Assembly (NCBI GenBank): GCA_965230005.1
Contig: OZ245934.1
Span: 5,146,001-5,210,000, forward strand
DNA length: 64,000 nt
Direction: 5' to 3'
Source: SZUA-309 sp965230005
GTDB taxonomy: Bacteria; Pseudomonadota; Gammaproteobacteria; Pseudomonadales; Azotimanducaceae
Part shown: piece by piece, positions 8,534-16,872 of the stretch
How the letters are laid out: each line of letters begins with the position of its first letter
How positions within the stretch are numbered: position 1 is the stretch's first letter
Position numbers and translations under genes: made by a program
Notes under the pieces: model-generated
Told to the model about the DNA's origin: nothing
Database searches by the model: none
What the model saw: only the letters and a program-made list of their open reading frames with translations

Positions 8534-8895
8534 AGGTATTCCTCCTGCGCGACTTTGCCATCGCGCACGGTGAACAGACCGACTTCGGTCATCTGGCTGC
8601 GTTCCCCGCCTTTCGGTGTCGTGTCGAGGATGAAGCGGACCACAAACTGATCGTCGCGATGGCCAAGGAAAGGGCCTTCGACGTTCACGCCGTGTACCTC
8701 ATTGTTGTCGTACCACCACTGATGTTTGCCGTGAATGGCATCGATGCCTTCGAGGCGACCGGGCATCTCCTCTGAGTCCTGTCCTTCGATGCTGACGATG
8801 TCCCTGGCGTAGTAGTCGCGAACGAAGGCCGCTTCTCCGTCGCGACCCTGACCAACCAATTCGACCATTTTCTGCCCGACTTCCATGGCGTTCAT
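8518..8895 (-). CDS. SnoaL-like / NTF2-fold protein
   Basis: 125 aa. Length, composition and the pattern YYARDIVSIEG ... GIDAIHGKHQWWYDN ... FTVRDGKVAQEEYLY fit the SnoaL/NTF2-like cone fold used by cyclases, isomerases (ketosteroid isomerase) and oxygenase beta subunits. No catalytic role can be assigned. GGGAGACG precedes the ATG at 8895. It follows the SDR-GST pair on the same strand after a 99-bp gap that holds a palindrome, so it probably has its own promoter. Confidence 0.72.
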   Translation of the reverse strand: MNAMEVGQKMVELVGQGRDGEAAFVRDYYARDIVSIEGQDSEEMPGRLEGIDAIHGKHQWWYDNNEVHGVNVEGPFLGHRDDQFVVRFILDTTPKGGERSQMTEVGLFTVRDGKVAQEEYLYLMG

Positions 8896-8938
8896 GGGCG
8901 TCTCCCTCCGTTGATGGTTCCGGGAGCTTAGCAGTCGC

Positions 8939-8962
8939 CTCCTGACAGGGTTGTGTCAGGAG
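8939..8962. promoter_or_regulatory. 24-bp palindrome upstream of SnoaL-like gene
   Basis: CTCCTGACA and TGTCAGGAG are perfect 9-base arms separated by GGGTTG, 44 bp upstream of the SnoaL-like start codon and 32 bp after the GST stop. No U run follows on either strand, so an operator is preferred over a terminator. The protein that would bind it is not identified. Confidence 0.45.
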
Positions 8963-8994
8963 CTGTGCGCCGAAATCCTGAGCGACGCTTTTTC

Positions 8995-10137
8995 TCAGGC
9001 ACCGAGCACCAGGCGGTTCTCCGCCCGCTCGAGCCAGCGTAACGGCACAGCGGTCAGGAAGGCTGTCGTGCCGGTGTCCTCGGCGAAGGTCGCGCAGGCA
9101 TCGCGTGCCGCATCCTGAGTGGCGGCGAAGTGCCGCTGGGCCCGTTGCCCGACCCAGGCGTGGTAAAGGTTGCAGGTCACCGACACCGGACTGCCGTTTT
9201 CGTCTTCGATCTCGGTGCTGAGGCCCGGCTGATCGCCGGCTTCCGAAAGCGCCAGTCCCGCTGCTTCGTTCTGGTGTTTCATCGCCAGCGCAGCCCAGGC
9301 CCGGGCGTTCAGCTCGAAGGCATCCGCGTAACGGTCAGCCAGGTGTGAGAGTACGGCGGTAAAGGTCTCCGGCAGCGCATCATCCGCGGGGTAGATGATC
9401 GGTCGGTCGTGGAATTCCGGCGACTGCACCTCGGGGACCAGCATGTGTTCCATCCAGCGGAAGACTCGTGGGGCATGGTTCTGCATGACCGACAGGGGTA
9501 CGGGATCCCGGCCCATGTGGGCGTGCAGAGCGCCCATGAGGGCGTAGTCCGCGTTGCTCGGATGGCCACCGAGCAGGTAGGGATGCTCGGTGAAATGGGC
9601 TTCTAGCTTCTGCAGCAGCGCAACGTACTCAGCCTCCAGGGCTGCCCGGACGCCGTCGTCGCTTGCAAGCTGGCCGCGACTCAGCATGCGATCGGCGATG
9701 AGATTGCCGTAGTGCATCAGTTCGTCGTCGCTGCCTTGCGGCTTGAAGGATCTCCCGAAGTCCATCTTCACGAAGAATTCGTTGCCGGGAAACAACCAGC
9801 GGTACTGCCAGGCGAGACGGACCAGGCCTTCGCTGCCGAAAAGCTCCATGAGGTGCACGGCGAGGCGCTGGACGGGCGTTTCCGGCAGCGCCGGGAGTTC
9901 GGGGTGAGCGGCGTCGAGGTGGTCCATGATGGCGACCGAGTCCTGTAACACCTCGCCGGACGGCGTTTCGAGCTGAGGTATGCGGTGCGTGCCGGAGCCT
10001 GGTCGCACGACTTCCCGGAAGCGGGGATGGCTGGGCAGCTGCTCGACGAACGGGATACCCTTCTTGCGCAGCAGTCCGCGGACTTTCGCGGTGTAGTAAG
10101 AGGCATAGCTGCCGTAGAGGATGTAGCTCTCGCTCAT
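8995..10137 (-). CDS. Glutathione S-transferase family protein
   Basis: 380 aa from the ATG at 10137; 32 extra in-frame residues upstream lie inside the SDR gene and were excluded. The N-terminal thioredoxin-like domain (YILYGSYASYYTAKVRGLLRKKGI, then IPQL and SVAIMDHLD) is that of a GST, with Ser/Tyr residues near position 8-13 where the catalytic hydroxyl lies. The all-alpha domain follows (GGHPSNADYALMGALHAH). It is much longer than ordinary GSTs (about 210 aa): the last 130 residues form an extra domain seen in some GST-like proteins of unknown role. The start is 5 bp after the SDR stop, so the two are co-transcribed, probably in xenobiotic or thiol-conjugate metabolism. Confidence 0.82.
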   Translation of the reverse strand: MSESYILYGSYASYYTAKVRGLLRKKGIPFVEQLPSHPRFREVVRPGSGTHRIPQLETPSGEVLQDSVAIMDHLDAAHPELPALPETPVQRLAVHLMELFGSEGLVRLAWQYRWLFPGNEFFVKMDFGRSFKPQGSDDELMHYGNLIADRMLSRGQLASDDGVRAALEAEYVALLQKLEAHFTEHPYLLGGHPSNADYALMGALHAHMGRDPVPLSVMQNHAPRVFRWMEHMLVPEVQSPEFHDRPIIYPADDALPETFTAVLSHLADRYADAFELNARAWAALAMKHQNEAAGLALSEAGDQPGLSTEIEDENGSPVSVTCNLYHAWVGQRAQRHFAATQDAARDACATFAEDTGTTAFLTAVPLRWLERAENRLVLGA

Positions 10138-10142
10138 GATCT

Positions 10143-10979
10143 TCACTCCACGAAGCGGGCGAAGGCGTCTGCGAAGTCCGGGTGCCAGCGGGACAGCGCC
10201 GGCCGATTCTCGATGAGATCGTCGGTGTTCCACTGAATGCGTTTGTGATCGAGTTCCACGCTCACGTCGTTGTCCGGGCAGAGCACGTAGAAGTCGCCGG
10301 CGTCGATTCGATCGAGCATGTACTCGACCACCTGCTCCGGCGTCCAGGCAGCCGGCGGTTGCTCCGCGATGTGGCGGGCAATCAGTCCTGTGTAGGTGAA
10401 CCCCGGCACCAGCAGGTGTGCGGTGAGCTGTGCGCCGTCGACGTTGCGCAACTCATGCGCGAGAGACTCGGTCAAGGCGCGCACGCCGGCCTTGGCGACG
10501 TTGTAGGCGGCATTGCCGGGTGGATTGGTTATACCCTGCTTGGACCCGGTGTTGATCACCACGGCCCGTTGCTGCTGTTCGAGCAGCGTGGGAACAAAGG
10601 CCTGAACGCCGTGGATGATGCCCCAGAGATTCACGGCCATGACCTTCTGCCAGCCCTCGAGGTTCGAGTAGGCGCCGCCACCGGCGCCAATGCCGGCGTT
10701 GTTCATGAGGATGTGCACGGCACCGAAGCGATCGAACACGGCGTTCTTCAGGGCGAGCACGGCGTCGTAGTCGGCGACATCGGTCGCAAAGCTCTCCACC
10801 TCGCCAGCGGAGGCGAGGGCGTCGAGCTCGGCCTTTGCGGTGGCAAGCTGCTCAGCGTCCACATCCGCAATGCAGACGTTCATCCCTGCCCGTGCGTAGC
10901 TTTTCGCCGCCGCCAGGCCAATGCCATTGGCGCCGCCGGTGATCACCGCTGTGTTGCCCTGCTTGAGCAGTGCTTTCAT
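10143..10979 (-). CDS. Short-chain dehydrogenase/reductase (SDR)
   Basis: 278 aa from the ATG at 10979, which has GAGGAG upstream. Classical SDR signatures are intact: cofactor motif TGGANGIG (about 12-19), NNAG, and active-site Ser (TGSKQG) with YxxxK in AAYNVAKAG. The acidic residue at the end of beta-2 (ADVD) favours NAD(H). It is expected to oxidise or reduce an alcohol/ketone in the cytoplasm. The first gene of a two-gene unit with the long GST. The C-terminal 50 residues (LCPDNDVSVELDHKRIQW) extend past the core fold, as in several SDRs from steroid and cyclohexanol degraders. The substrate is unknown. Confidence 0.9.
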   Translation of the reverse strand: MKALLKQGNTAVITGGANGIGLAAAKSYARAGMNVCIADVDAEQLATAKAELDALASAGEVESFATDVADYDAVLALKNAVFDRFGAVHILMNNAGIGAGGGAYSNLEGWQKVMAVNLWGIIHGVQAFVPTLLEQQQRAVVINTGSKQGITNPPGNAAYNVAKAGVRALTESLAHELRNVDGAQLTAHLLVPGFTYTGLIARHIAEQPPAAWTPEQVVEYMLDRIDAGDFYVLCPDNDVSVELDHKRIQWNTDDLIENRPALSRWHPDFADAFARFVE

Positions 10980-11093
10980 GGCGTAGCTCCTCTCTGGTTC
11001 TCTCCATCGGCCGGCCACTCTAGTGCAAAACTGGCATCGTGCCGAGTCGCCACGTAGGCTCGATGCATCGATCTATCCCGAGTCATTGTAAGG

Positions 11094-11984
11094 GTGCCAG
11101 TGGAACACAACTGTCTGATCCTGCATCGCAAGTCGGCCAACGAACCGCGCATCAAGGCGGCGCTGAAAGCCGTACGAAAGGCGGGCATAGAGCTTCGAGT
11201 GCTGGTTCCATTCAACAAGGCAGAGAAGCCTCGGGTGGTTGTCGAAGCCCTTGAACGCGGTGCCCGACGCATCATTGCCGGCGGGGGCGACGGCACGATC
11301 AATGCTGTCGCCGCTGCGCTGGTGGCGAGACGGAACGACTACCCGGACGCGGAGCTCGGTTTGCTGCCCCTGGGCACGGCCAACGACTTCGCCCGCGGCT
11401 GCGAACTGCCCGTGGACGATCTTGCCGCCTGTCTCGAAATCGCCTGCACGCGGCCTGCTCGCGCCATCGATGTCGGGCAGCTCGGGAAGCGGACCTTCAT
11501 CAACGTTGCCAGTGCGGGCTTCGGTGCGGAGGTCACGGCGACCACGCCGCAGGATCTGAAGAAAGCCCTGGGGGGTGCTGCCTACACGCTCATGGGCTTG
11601 CTCAAAGCCTTCAATCTTTCCCCCTACACCGGGCGGTTGCTGCTCCCGGGGCAAGCACCCATCGACGGTGAAATGCTGTTTCTGGCCGTTGGTAACAATC
11701 GCTTTGCCGGAGGCGGCTTCGAGGTCGCCAGTCAGGCCCGCCTCGACGACGGGCTGCTCGATCTCGTCTCGCTCCAGGCTGGAGAGGGCTTCAGTCCTCT
11801 GGCGCTGCGCCGGGAGCTCGAGGACCCGCTCAATCCGAACAACCGCTATCTGCAATACCGGCAGCTCGAGGCATTCACCATCGAGGCGGACAGTCCCATC
11901 CACTGCAATCTCGACGGTGAGCCTTTAAAACGACGGCGTTTCCGCTTTCGGACCCTGCCCGGCGCGTTGCGGCTGGCCGCCTGA
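11094..11984 (+). CDS. Diacylglycerol-kinase-domain lipid kinase (YegS-like)
   Basis: 296 aa. The ATP-binding signature GGGDGTINAVA (about residues 64-74) and PLGTANDFA (about 97-105) are those of the DAGK catalytic domain in YegS/BmrU/DgkB kinases. The C-terminal lobe has the conserved NNRFAGGGF stretch and ends with HCNLDGEP, also a YegS feature. YegS proteins phosphorylate lipids such as phosphatidylglycerol in vitro; the in vivo substrate is unsettled. The start is a GTG at 11094 with only a weak upstream purine tract. It is divergent from the SDR. Confidence 0.9.
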   Translation: MPVEHNCLILHRKSANEPRIKAALKAVRKAGIELRVLVPFNKAEKPRVVVEALERGARRIIAGGGDGTINAVAAALVARRNDYPDAELGLLPLGTANDFARGCELPVDDLAACLEIACTRPARAIDVGQLGKRTFINVASAGFGAEVTATTPQDLKKALGGAAYTLMGLLKAFNLSPYTGRLLLPGQAPIDGEMLFLAVGNNRFAGGGFEVASQARLDDGLLDLVSLQAGEGFSPLALRRELEDPLNPNNRYLQYRQLEAFTIEADSPIHCNLDGEPLKRRRFRFRTLPGALRLAA

Positions 11985-12026
11985 ACGGCAACGCCCGGTC
12001 CGAGTCCTCAGCAGGCGCGGTTGCGG

Positions 12027-12068
12027 TCGGTGTTGGTATGCCGGTGTTGGTATGTCGGCGTTGGTATA
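12027..12068. repeat. Three tandem 14-bp repeats upstream of the porin
   Basis: Units TCGGTGTTGGTATG, CCGGTGTTGGTATG and TCGGCGTTGGTATA follow one another without spacers and differ at one to three positions. They lie 35 bp upstream of the porin start. The last unit runs into TATAAG, which could serve as a -10 element. Either a regulator-binding array or a slippage-prone promoter. Confidence 0.75.
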
Positions 12069-12102
12069 AGGTGTTCCCGGCCGGGTTTCACAGGGGAGAG
12101 GA

Positions 12103-13365
12103 ATGATGAGCAAGGGGATCTGGTCAGCGACGCTGCTGCTGAGCGGTTTACTGCTCACCGTCGGCCTGGCCGCTGAGGAGTCAGGCGGGGGTTCAGATGA
12201 TCTGAGCGTTTTCCTGGACGAGGGCAAGGTGAGCCTCGACTTCCGCTACCGCTACGAGTTCGTCGAGGACGACGGCTTCGACAACGATGCGCGAGCGTCC
12301 ACTCTGCGTACCCGGTTGGGTTTTCAGAGCGGGGTCTGGCGAGGCTGGGACTTCAACATCGAAGTCAACGACGTCCGCCACGTGCTGTCGAACAACTTCG
12401 ACTCCGGCGGTGGCTCGACGCCGGAGCGCACGGGCGTGTTCCCGGTGGTGGCGGATCCCAAAGGCACGCGGCTGAACCAGGGTTACATCAACTACACGGG
12501 TCTCGATGACTGGGGCTTCAAAGTCGGACGTCAGCGGATCAATCTCGACAATCAGCGCTTCGTCAGCTCCGTGGTGTGGCGCCAGACCGAACAGGTATTC
12601 GATGCCGGCACGGCAGCCTGGGGCAATGACAAAGCGGCTGCGTCGTTGACCTATGTGCAGTGGGTGCGACGGATCTTCGGTCCCAACGCGCCCGCAGGGA
12701 AACAGCGTCAGGACCCGACGGTGCTCCTCAACGGCGGGATCGATACGCGCATCGGCCGGCTCGTGGGCTACTACTATCACATCGAAAACCAGGACCAGGC
12801 GAGTTTCTCGTCAGGCAGCGTGGGGGTGCGTCTCACGGGCAACCCCGAGCTCAACGAGCGCTGGAGACTTCGCTACGAGGCTGAGTACGCCCACCAGCGG
12901 GACGTTGGTAACAATCCCCTCGACTACAGCGCCGACTACCTGCATCTTGTGGCGGCCGCGCAGATCGGCGTTTTCGATTTCGGTCTGGGCTGGGAACTCC
13001 TCGGTGGTGACGACGATACCTTGGGCAACGCGGCGTTCCAGACACCCCTCGCGCTCCTTCACGGGTTCAACGGCTGGGCTGACGTATTCCTCACCACGCC
13101 GGCCAACGGCCTCTCGGACGTACACCTGACCTTTCAGGCCAAGCCGGGTAAAGCCCTTTTCCAGGCGCGCTATCACGACTTCCGGGCGGATGCCGGCAGC
13201 GACAGCTACGGCACTGAACTCGACCTGCTCGCGAGCTATCAGTTCACGAAACGCTTCCAGGGTCTTCTGAAGATGGCGGTTTTTGATGGCCGGCAGAACC
13301 CGGGGACACCGAACAGTTTCAACGACGTCACCAAGTTCTGGGTGCAGTTCTACTTCAAGCTCTGA
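12103..13365 (+). CDS. Outer-membrane beta-barrel porin, alginate-export (AlgE)-like
   Basis: 420 aa with a Sec signal peptide (residues 1 to about 24, hydrophobic LLLSGLLLTVGLAAE). The mature part has the alternating aromatic/polar strands of an outer-membrane barrel and the sequence pattern of the alginate-export family: LDFRYRYEF, GFKVGRQRINLDNQRFV, and a C-terminal strand ending WVQFYFKL with the terminal hydrophobic residue needed for barrel assembly. It should allow uptake or exit of a small organic solute. Alginate enzymes are absent nearby, so alginate itself is unlikely. GGGGAGAGG precedes the ATG at 12103; a second ATG 3 bp on is possible. Confidence 0.83.
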   Translation: MMSKGIWSATLLLSGLLLTVGLAAEESGGGSDDLSVFLDEGKVSLDFRYRYEFVEDDGFDNDARASTLRTRLGFQSGVWRGWDFNIEVNDVRHVLSNNFDSGGGSTPERTGVFPVVADPKGTRLNQGYINYTGLDDWGFKVGRQRINLDNQRFVSSVVWRQTEQVFDAGTAAWGNDKAAASLTYVQWVRRIFGPNAPAGKQRQDPTVLLNGGIDTRIGRLVGYYYHIENQDQASFSSGSVGVRLTGNPELNERWRLRYEAEYAHQRDVGNNPLDYSADYLHLVAAAQIGVFDFGLGWELLGGDDDTLGNAAFQTPLALLHGFNGWADVFLTTPANGLSDVHLTFQAKPGKALFQARYHDFRADAGSDSYGTELDLLASYQFTKRFQGLLKMAVFDGRQNPGTPNSFNDVTKFWVQFYFKL

Positions 13366-13367
13366 AC

Positions 13368-13393
13368 CGCTCAGGCGGCGGGGCTGCTGAGCG
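13368..13393. terminator. Hairpin between convergent genes (possible terminator)
   Basis: CGCTCAG and CTGAGCG are 7-base perfect arms around a 12-base loop, starting 3 bp after the porin stop and before the convergent SnoaL-like gene. There is no U run, so Rho-independent termination is uncertain. Confidence 0.3.
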
Positions 13394-13426
13394 CCGAGGG
13401 TGAGAGACCAGCATTTGCCGGGCTGT

Positions 13427-13921
13427 TCAGGGGCCGAGCGGACGTGGCGCCCCGCGGTCGAAAACGCCCTTGCGGAACGCACCGGCATCGATCTCCATCG
13501 GGGATGCGGTGCGGCTGTCGGTGCCTTCATGGACACAAACCCGCTCGATGATGCGCCACTCGTCCCCGCGCTTTTCGTAGCGGTCGAGATAGCGTCCGTA
13601 CCAGGTGTCGAGCTGATCGGACTCCAGGTGAAAGAGCCAGGTCACGCAGTAGATTTCTCCCCGCGCTGCATCTGGCCCGTCGAGCTCGATCTGATGATTG
13701 AAGATGCAGTGGCCCGTAGAGCGGTAGCGCCGGTGGGCGACCATGCAGAATTCGCAGAACTCGTGAGCGTTGCCGACGAACGCGCCGTGATCGTCCGTGG
13801 CATCCGGCCAGTAGGAGGACTTCATCTCTTCGACGTCGAGCCGGTCCACGCCGCGGCTGTAGCGGTTGGCGGCCTCGCGGATGCATTGAATGTCGGACAG
13901 TGCTTCGACCGAATAGCTCAT
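13427..13921 (-). CDS. SnoaL-like protein following Rieske oxygenase
   Basis: 164 aa. The opening helix AANRYSRGVDRLDVEEMKSSYW and the aromatic-rich strands that follow match SnoaL_4/NTF2-like proteins, the fold of the beta subunits of ring-hydroxylating dioxygenases. Its ATG overlaps the stop of the Rieske alpha subunit (ATGA, 13918-13921), so the products are probably made in step and may form a complex. The conserved RYLDRYEKRGDEWRI stretch near the C-terminus is shared with the other SnoaL-like protein at 15315-15833, so the two flanking genes look paralogous. Confidence 0.82.
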   Translation of the reverse strand: MSYSVEALSDIQCIREAANRYSRGVDRLDVEEMKSSYWPDATDDHGAFVGNAHEFCEFCMVAHRRYRSTGHCIFNHQIELDGPDAARGEIYCVTWLFHLESDQLDTWYGRYLDRYEKRGDEWRIIERVCVHEGTDSRTASPMEIDAGAFRKGVFDRGAPRPLGP

Positions 13922-15318
13922 GTTTCCCCCACGCCGTCCGCAACGTAGCCGTCGAGCGTCTTGTGAAAGTTACGGATGCGGGCCTCCTGGTAATTGGCCA
14001 GCGTCTGACCGGCTTTGAAGGACGCCTGCATGCCGGCCCATTGGCGATGAAAGTTGGCTGTGTCCTGATCGAGCACAAAGGCCAGCGGGAAGCCGTCAAC
14101 ACTGGTGTAAGAGTCCTCGATGGTGAGATCAACGGGCTGGGCCGGTGTCGGTCGCTGCCTGTCGTCGGGCACCGGTTGCAGCATCAGGATCTCGTGCAGG
14201 CAGCGGTCGTAGCCGAGGGGTCGGAACCGGTAGATGAGCGGAATCGTGATGCCCGGAAAGAAACAGGCGTTCGGGAACAGGTGATATTCGATGGAGTCGA
14301 GCATGATCGATTCGCTGACCTCGGAGAGATCGACGCCCCAGGCTTGCCCCAGGCTTTCCCGCAGCTTGGCGGCATGCTGCCCGCGCGCCCGCGCGCCGTC
14401 CGGCAGGGCGTCCGGGTCGTAGCCGAGGGCGCCGTAGATCTCGGCCTCGCTCTGGCCCGCCAGGGGCTCGCCGCTCGACAGGGTCTGGAGAAAGCGGGTC
14501 ACGTTGGCGCCGAAGATGTCGTACTGGGTGTTTGCCCAGGCCGACCGCCCAAGGCCCTCCGGATGGGTCGCCAGCACATGAAAGGCTTCGAGGAACGCTT
14601 CCATACACATCTTCCAGTTGCCTGGCAGCACCTTGCGGGTATGGATGGTGATGAAGCGATCTTCCAGGCCCCAGTTTCTGAAATGCTCCGGCAGGACTTC
14701 GAGGTAGTCCTCCAGGGGCGGGCAATCCCGATCGAAGTTCACGAAAACGAAACCCGCCCAGCTGGCGCAGGGGATTTCCGTGAGTCCGAAGGCATCGTCC
14801 TGCACGTGCGGAAAATCCCAGCGGCAGGGAATCTCCTTCAAGGTGCCGTCGAGGTGCCAGCTCATGCCGTGGAAAGGACAGCGGATGAACTGCTTGCCCC
14901 GGCCCGCGCTGCCGGCGTCGGCGAACTGCATCCCGCGGTGCGGACAGCTGTTCACGAAGGCGCGGATGCCGCCGTCCTGATCCCGGATGACGAGCGCGCT
15001 GAGGTGACCGACGTCGTAAACCTGATAGTCGCCGGGCTCGGGAATGTGTTCCTCGCGGCAGGCCCATTGCCAGACCCGCGGCCAGAGATGCTGCATCTCC
15101 CGTTCGTGCCAGGCAGGGTCCGTGTAGCGGGCAAAGGCCAGATCTTCGTCACCGAGAAACTCGTAGCGCTCGGCGGCCAGACCCGGGTCCTCGAGGCTGC
15201 CATCGGCCGCGAGCTGATCGCGGACCGACGGTCCGGGGCAGCGGGCGCTGCCGGGCGCCAGGGTCGGGTCACCGGCGTCGAGCAGCGTGGCGATGATGTC
15301 TTTGCGGGAAGTACTCAT
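13918..15318 (-). CDS. Rieske ring-hydroxylating oxygenase, alpha subunit
   Basis: 466 aa. The Rieske [2Fe-2S] ligands are C125-x-H127 and C147-x2-H150 (CPHRGMQF ... CPFHGMSW). The mononuclear iron site follows as N234-x12-H247-x4-H252 in NWKMCMEAFLEAFHVLATH, with Glu244 where the bridging Asp is usual. The enzyme should hydroxylate an aromatic ring, sterol-like substrate or N/O-alkyl group using electrons from a reductase and ferredoxin that are not encoded here. It overlaps its neighbours by 4 bp at both ends. An Asp that could be the third iron ligand lies in LDSIEYHLFP. Glu in place of Asp at the electron bridge is unusual. Confidence 0.93.
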   Translation of the reverse strand: MSTSRKDIIATLLDAGDPTLAPGSARCPGPSVRDQLAADGSLEDPGLAAERYEFLGDEDLAFARYTDPAWHEREMQHLWPRVWQWACREEHIPEPGDYQVYDVGHLSALVIRDQDGGIRAFVNSCPHRGMQFADAGSAGRGKQFIRCPFHGMSWHLDGTLKEIPCRWDFPHVQDDAFGLTEIPCASWAGFVFVNFDRDCPPLEDYLEVLPEHFRNWGLEDRFITIHTRKVLPGNWKMCMEAFLEAFHVLATHPEGLGRSAWANTQYDIFGANVTRFLQTLSSGEPLAGQSEAEIYGALGYDPDALPDGARARGQHAAKLRESLGQAWGVDLSEVSESIMLDSIEYHLFPNACFFPGITIPLIYRFRPLGYDRCLHEILMLQPVPDDRQRPTPAQPVDLTIEDSYTSVDGFPLAFVLDQDTANFHRQWAGMQASFKAGQTLANYQEARIRNFHKTLDGYVADGVGET

Positions 15319-15833
15319 TGAGGCTCACCGGGGCCGTAAAAGTCCATGGAGTAGTCATCCGGCGCGCGGGCACCGATGATCGCTGCGGTATTGTTTTTCA
15401 AAGCCTCGTCGGCCGCCGGCTCGGTTCGGGCCCAGTCGTTCACCTCCGAGCGGAACTGGATCTGCCAGCGGCCGTTTTTGCGGCGGTAGCGATCGAGGTA
15501 GCGGCCGGAGATGAAGAGGTCTTTCTCCTCGCCGTCCTCGACGATCCGGTGGAAGGCCTGAAAGTAGATCTCGCCAACGGCGCTGTCGCCGTCTACGCGG
15601 ATCAGCATCTGCCCGATCAGGTGGTGGTTGGCGAGGTGCGGAGTCAGCGCATCCCGGGCGAAGTCCACAAAGTCGATGGCACTGCCTTGGAAGAAGCCGT
15701 AGTCGACGGTGGCGTCATCGGCGAAAACGGAGCCGAGGAGTTCGACGTCCAGACGATCCAGTCCGCGCATGTAGCGCCTGGACAGATCGCGGATTTCTTC
15801 CCGGTCCAGATAGTCCTGCGTCCGATCGCTCAA
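15315..15833 (-). CDS. SnoaL-like protein preceding Rieske oxygenase
   Basis: 172 aa. The N-terminal helix REEIRDLSRRYMRGLDRLDVELL and the pattern FADDATVDYGFFQGSAIDFV are typical of SnoaL_4 domains (NTF2 fold). It is the first gene of the three-gene unit SnoaL-Rieske-SnoaL. Its stop overlaps the oxygenase start by 4 bp. It resembles 13427-13921 in its RYLDRYRRKNGRWQIQ segment. Roles proposed for this fold beside Rieske alpha subunits are structural beta subunit, isomerase or dehydratase; none can be chosen from sequence. Confidence 0.82.
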   Translation of the reverse strand: MSDRTQDYLDREEIRDLSRRYMRGLDRLDVELLGSVFADDATVDYGFFQGSAIDFVDFARDALTPHLANHHLIGQMLIRVDGDSAVGEIYFQAFHRIVEDGEEKDLFISGRYLDRYRRKNGRWQIQFRSEVNDWARTEPAADEALKNNTAAIIGARAPDDYSMDFYGPGEPQ

Positions 15834-15877
15834 GGTGTTTCCCCTTCTCCTGAGACTCCCTCGCGCCAGATATTACC

Positions 15878-16414
15878 TCAAGGTTCTGCCAGCGCGATGA
15901 GCCCGAGTTCCGCCTCGCCCTGATCTCCGGCGACGAATACCGATGGCCGACTCAGGGTGACCGTGAAGGTTGCCGTGCGTTCGGCGAGCGCGCCGAGGCG
16001 TTGCGCGTCCGGCCAGTCGATCTGCCAGAGGGTCGCTCCGGAGGCGGTCAAAGCATCGCCGTTCTGCCGCCACCAGACGGGTACCCGATGATTGAAAGCG
16101 TAAACGCTGACGGTGTCGGCGCTGCGGGCCGCTTTCCGAAGCCGATCCGGGGAAGGCTCGCCGACTTCGATCCAGTGACTGATGCGTCCATCGAGGTGGT
16201 GCGCCCAGAGATCGGGCTCGTCGTTTTCGGACAGTCCGCGGGTGAAGCTGAGCTCCGCGTCGTAGTTCAGACAGTAAGCGACCACCCGAACCATCATGCG
16301 TTCGATGGTTTCCGAGGGATGCTGGGCCACGGTGATCGCGAGCTCTTCGAAGCGGTTCCGATCGAGGTCGGCCAGGTTGATGGCGAATTTGAAGATCGTT
16401 GGTTTCAGCGCCAT
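15878..16414 (-). CDS. yaeQ: YaeQ family protein
   Basis: 178 aa, the usual YaeQ length. The opening MALKPTIFKFAINLADLDR, the run ELSFTRGLSENDEPDLW and the HWIEVGEPSPDRLRKA stretch are strong YaeQ signatures. The family has a PD-(D/E)XK nuclease-like fold (Asp and Glu in DEPDLW and WIEVGEP) and was first noted as a suppressor of RfaH loss; its real activity is unclear. Its start abuts the ychJ stop (16415), so surE-ychJ-yaeQ read as one leftward operon. Confidence 0.93.
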   Translation of the reverse strand: MALKPTIFKFAINLADLDRNRFEELAITVAQHPSETIERMMVRVVAYCLNYDAELSFTRGLSENDEPDLWAHHLDGRISHWIEVGEPSPDRLRKAARSADTVSVYAFNHRVPVWWRQNGDALTASGATLWQIDWPDAQRLGALAERTATFTVTLSRPSVFVAGDQGEAELGLIALAEP

Positions 16415-16870
16415 TCAGGGTGGCCCGCCTGCGGCGTTCTCTCGGTGGTCGCCGCCGCTGTCGGTTGCGCCTCGATCCCCGTCGAGATAGTGCCAGCCTG
16501 ACGTGCTTCTCCGGAAGCGGCTGATCTCATGGAGTCGGTAGCCCCGGCCAGCGATCTTGTAACGGGCCACGAATTCGACGATGCCTTCGACGTCTTCGGT
16601 ACCGCCGCCCCGGATGTCCAGCACTTTCAGTCCGAGCCAGCGCTGCTGGCCGTCGAGCTTCAGCGTCGCGGGTCGAGTACTTGGCGCCCAGCTCGATAGG
16701 AGGTAGTCGACGGCACCGACGGTGTAGGCCGTGTAGCGCGACCGCATCAGCGCTTCTGCGGTCCCGGCTGGTCGGTCACCGGCAATGATCGGCAGACAGC
16801 AGTCGTCGGCCGGCAACGCGCTGCCGCAGGGGCAGGTGTCTTCCGCCGCCTTTACGCGCTTCTGCGGCAC
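16415..16870 (-). CDS. ychJ: YchJ family SEC-C protein
   Basis: 151 aa. It opens with a SEC-C zinc motif, DTCPCGSALPADDCC (Cys spacing C-x-C-x8-C-C), then the NTF2-like YchJ core (MRSRYTAYTVGAVDYLLSSWAPSTRP, FVARYKIAGRGYRLHEISRF). YchJ proteins (UPF0225) are widespread in Gammaproteobacteria and lack an assigned function. The C-terminus (SGGDHRENAAGGPP) is a low-complexity tail that runs to the next start. It lies 2 bp after surE. Confidence 0.92.
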   Translation of the reverse strand: MPQKRVKAAEDTCPCGSALPADDCCLPIIAGDRPAGTAEALMRSRYTAYTVGAVDYLLSSWAPSTRPATLKLDGQQRWLGLKVLDIRGGGTEDVEGIVEFVARYKIAGRGYRLHEISRFRRSTSGWHYLDGDRGATDSGGDHRENAAGGPP

Positions 16871-16872
16871 GA

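Noticed and set aside
13900..15321. A 473-codon + strand frame opposite the Rieske oxygenase
   Set aside because: The minus strand encodes the Rieske ligands and iron site; the + frame is their complement.
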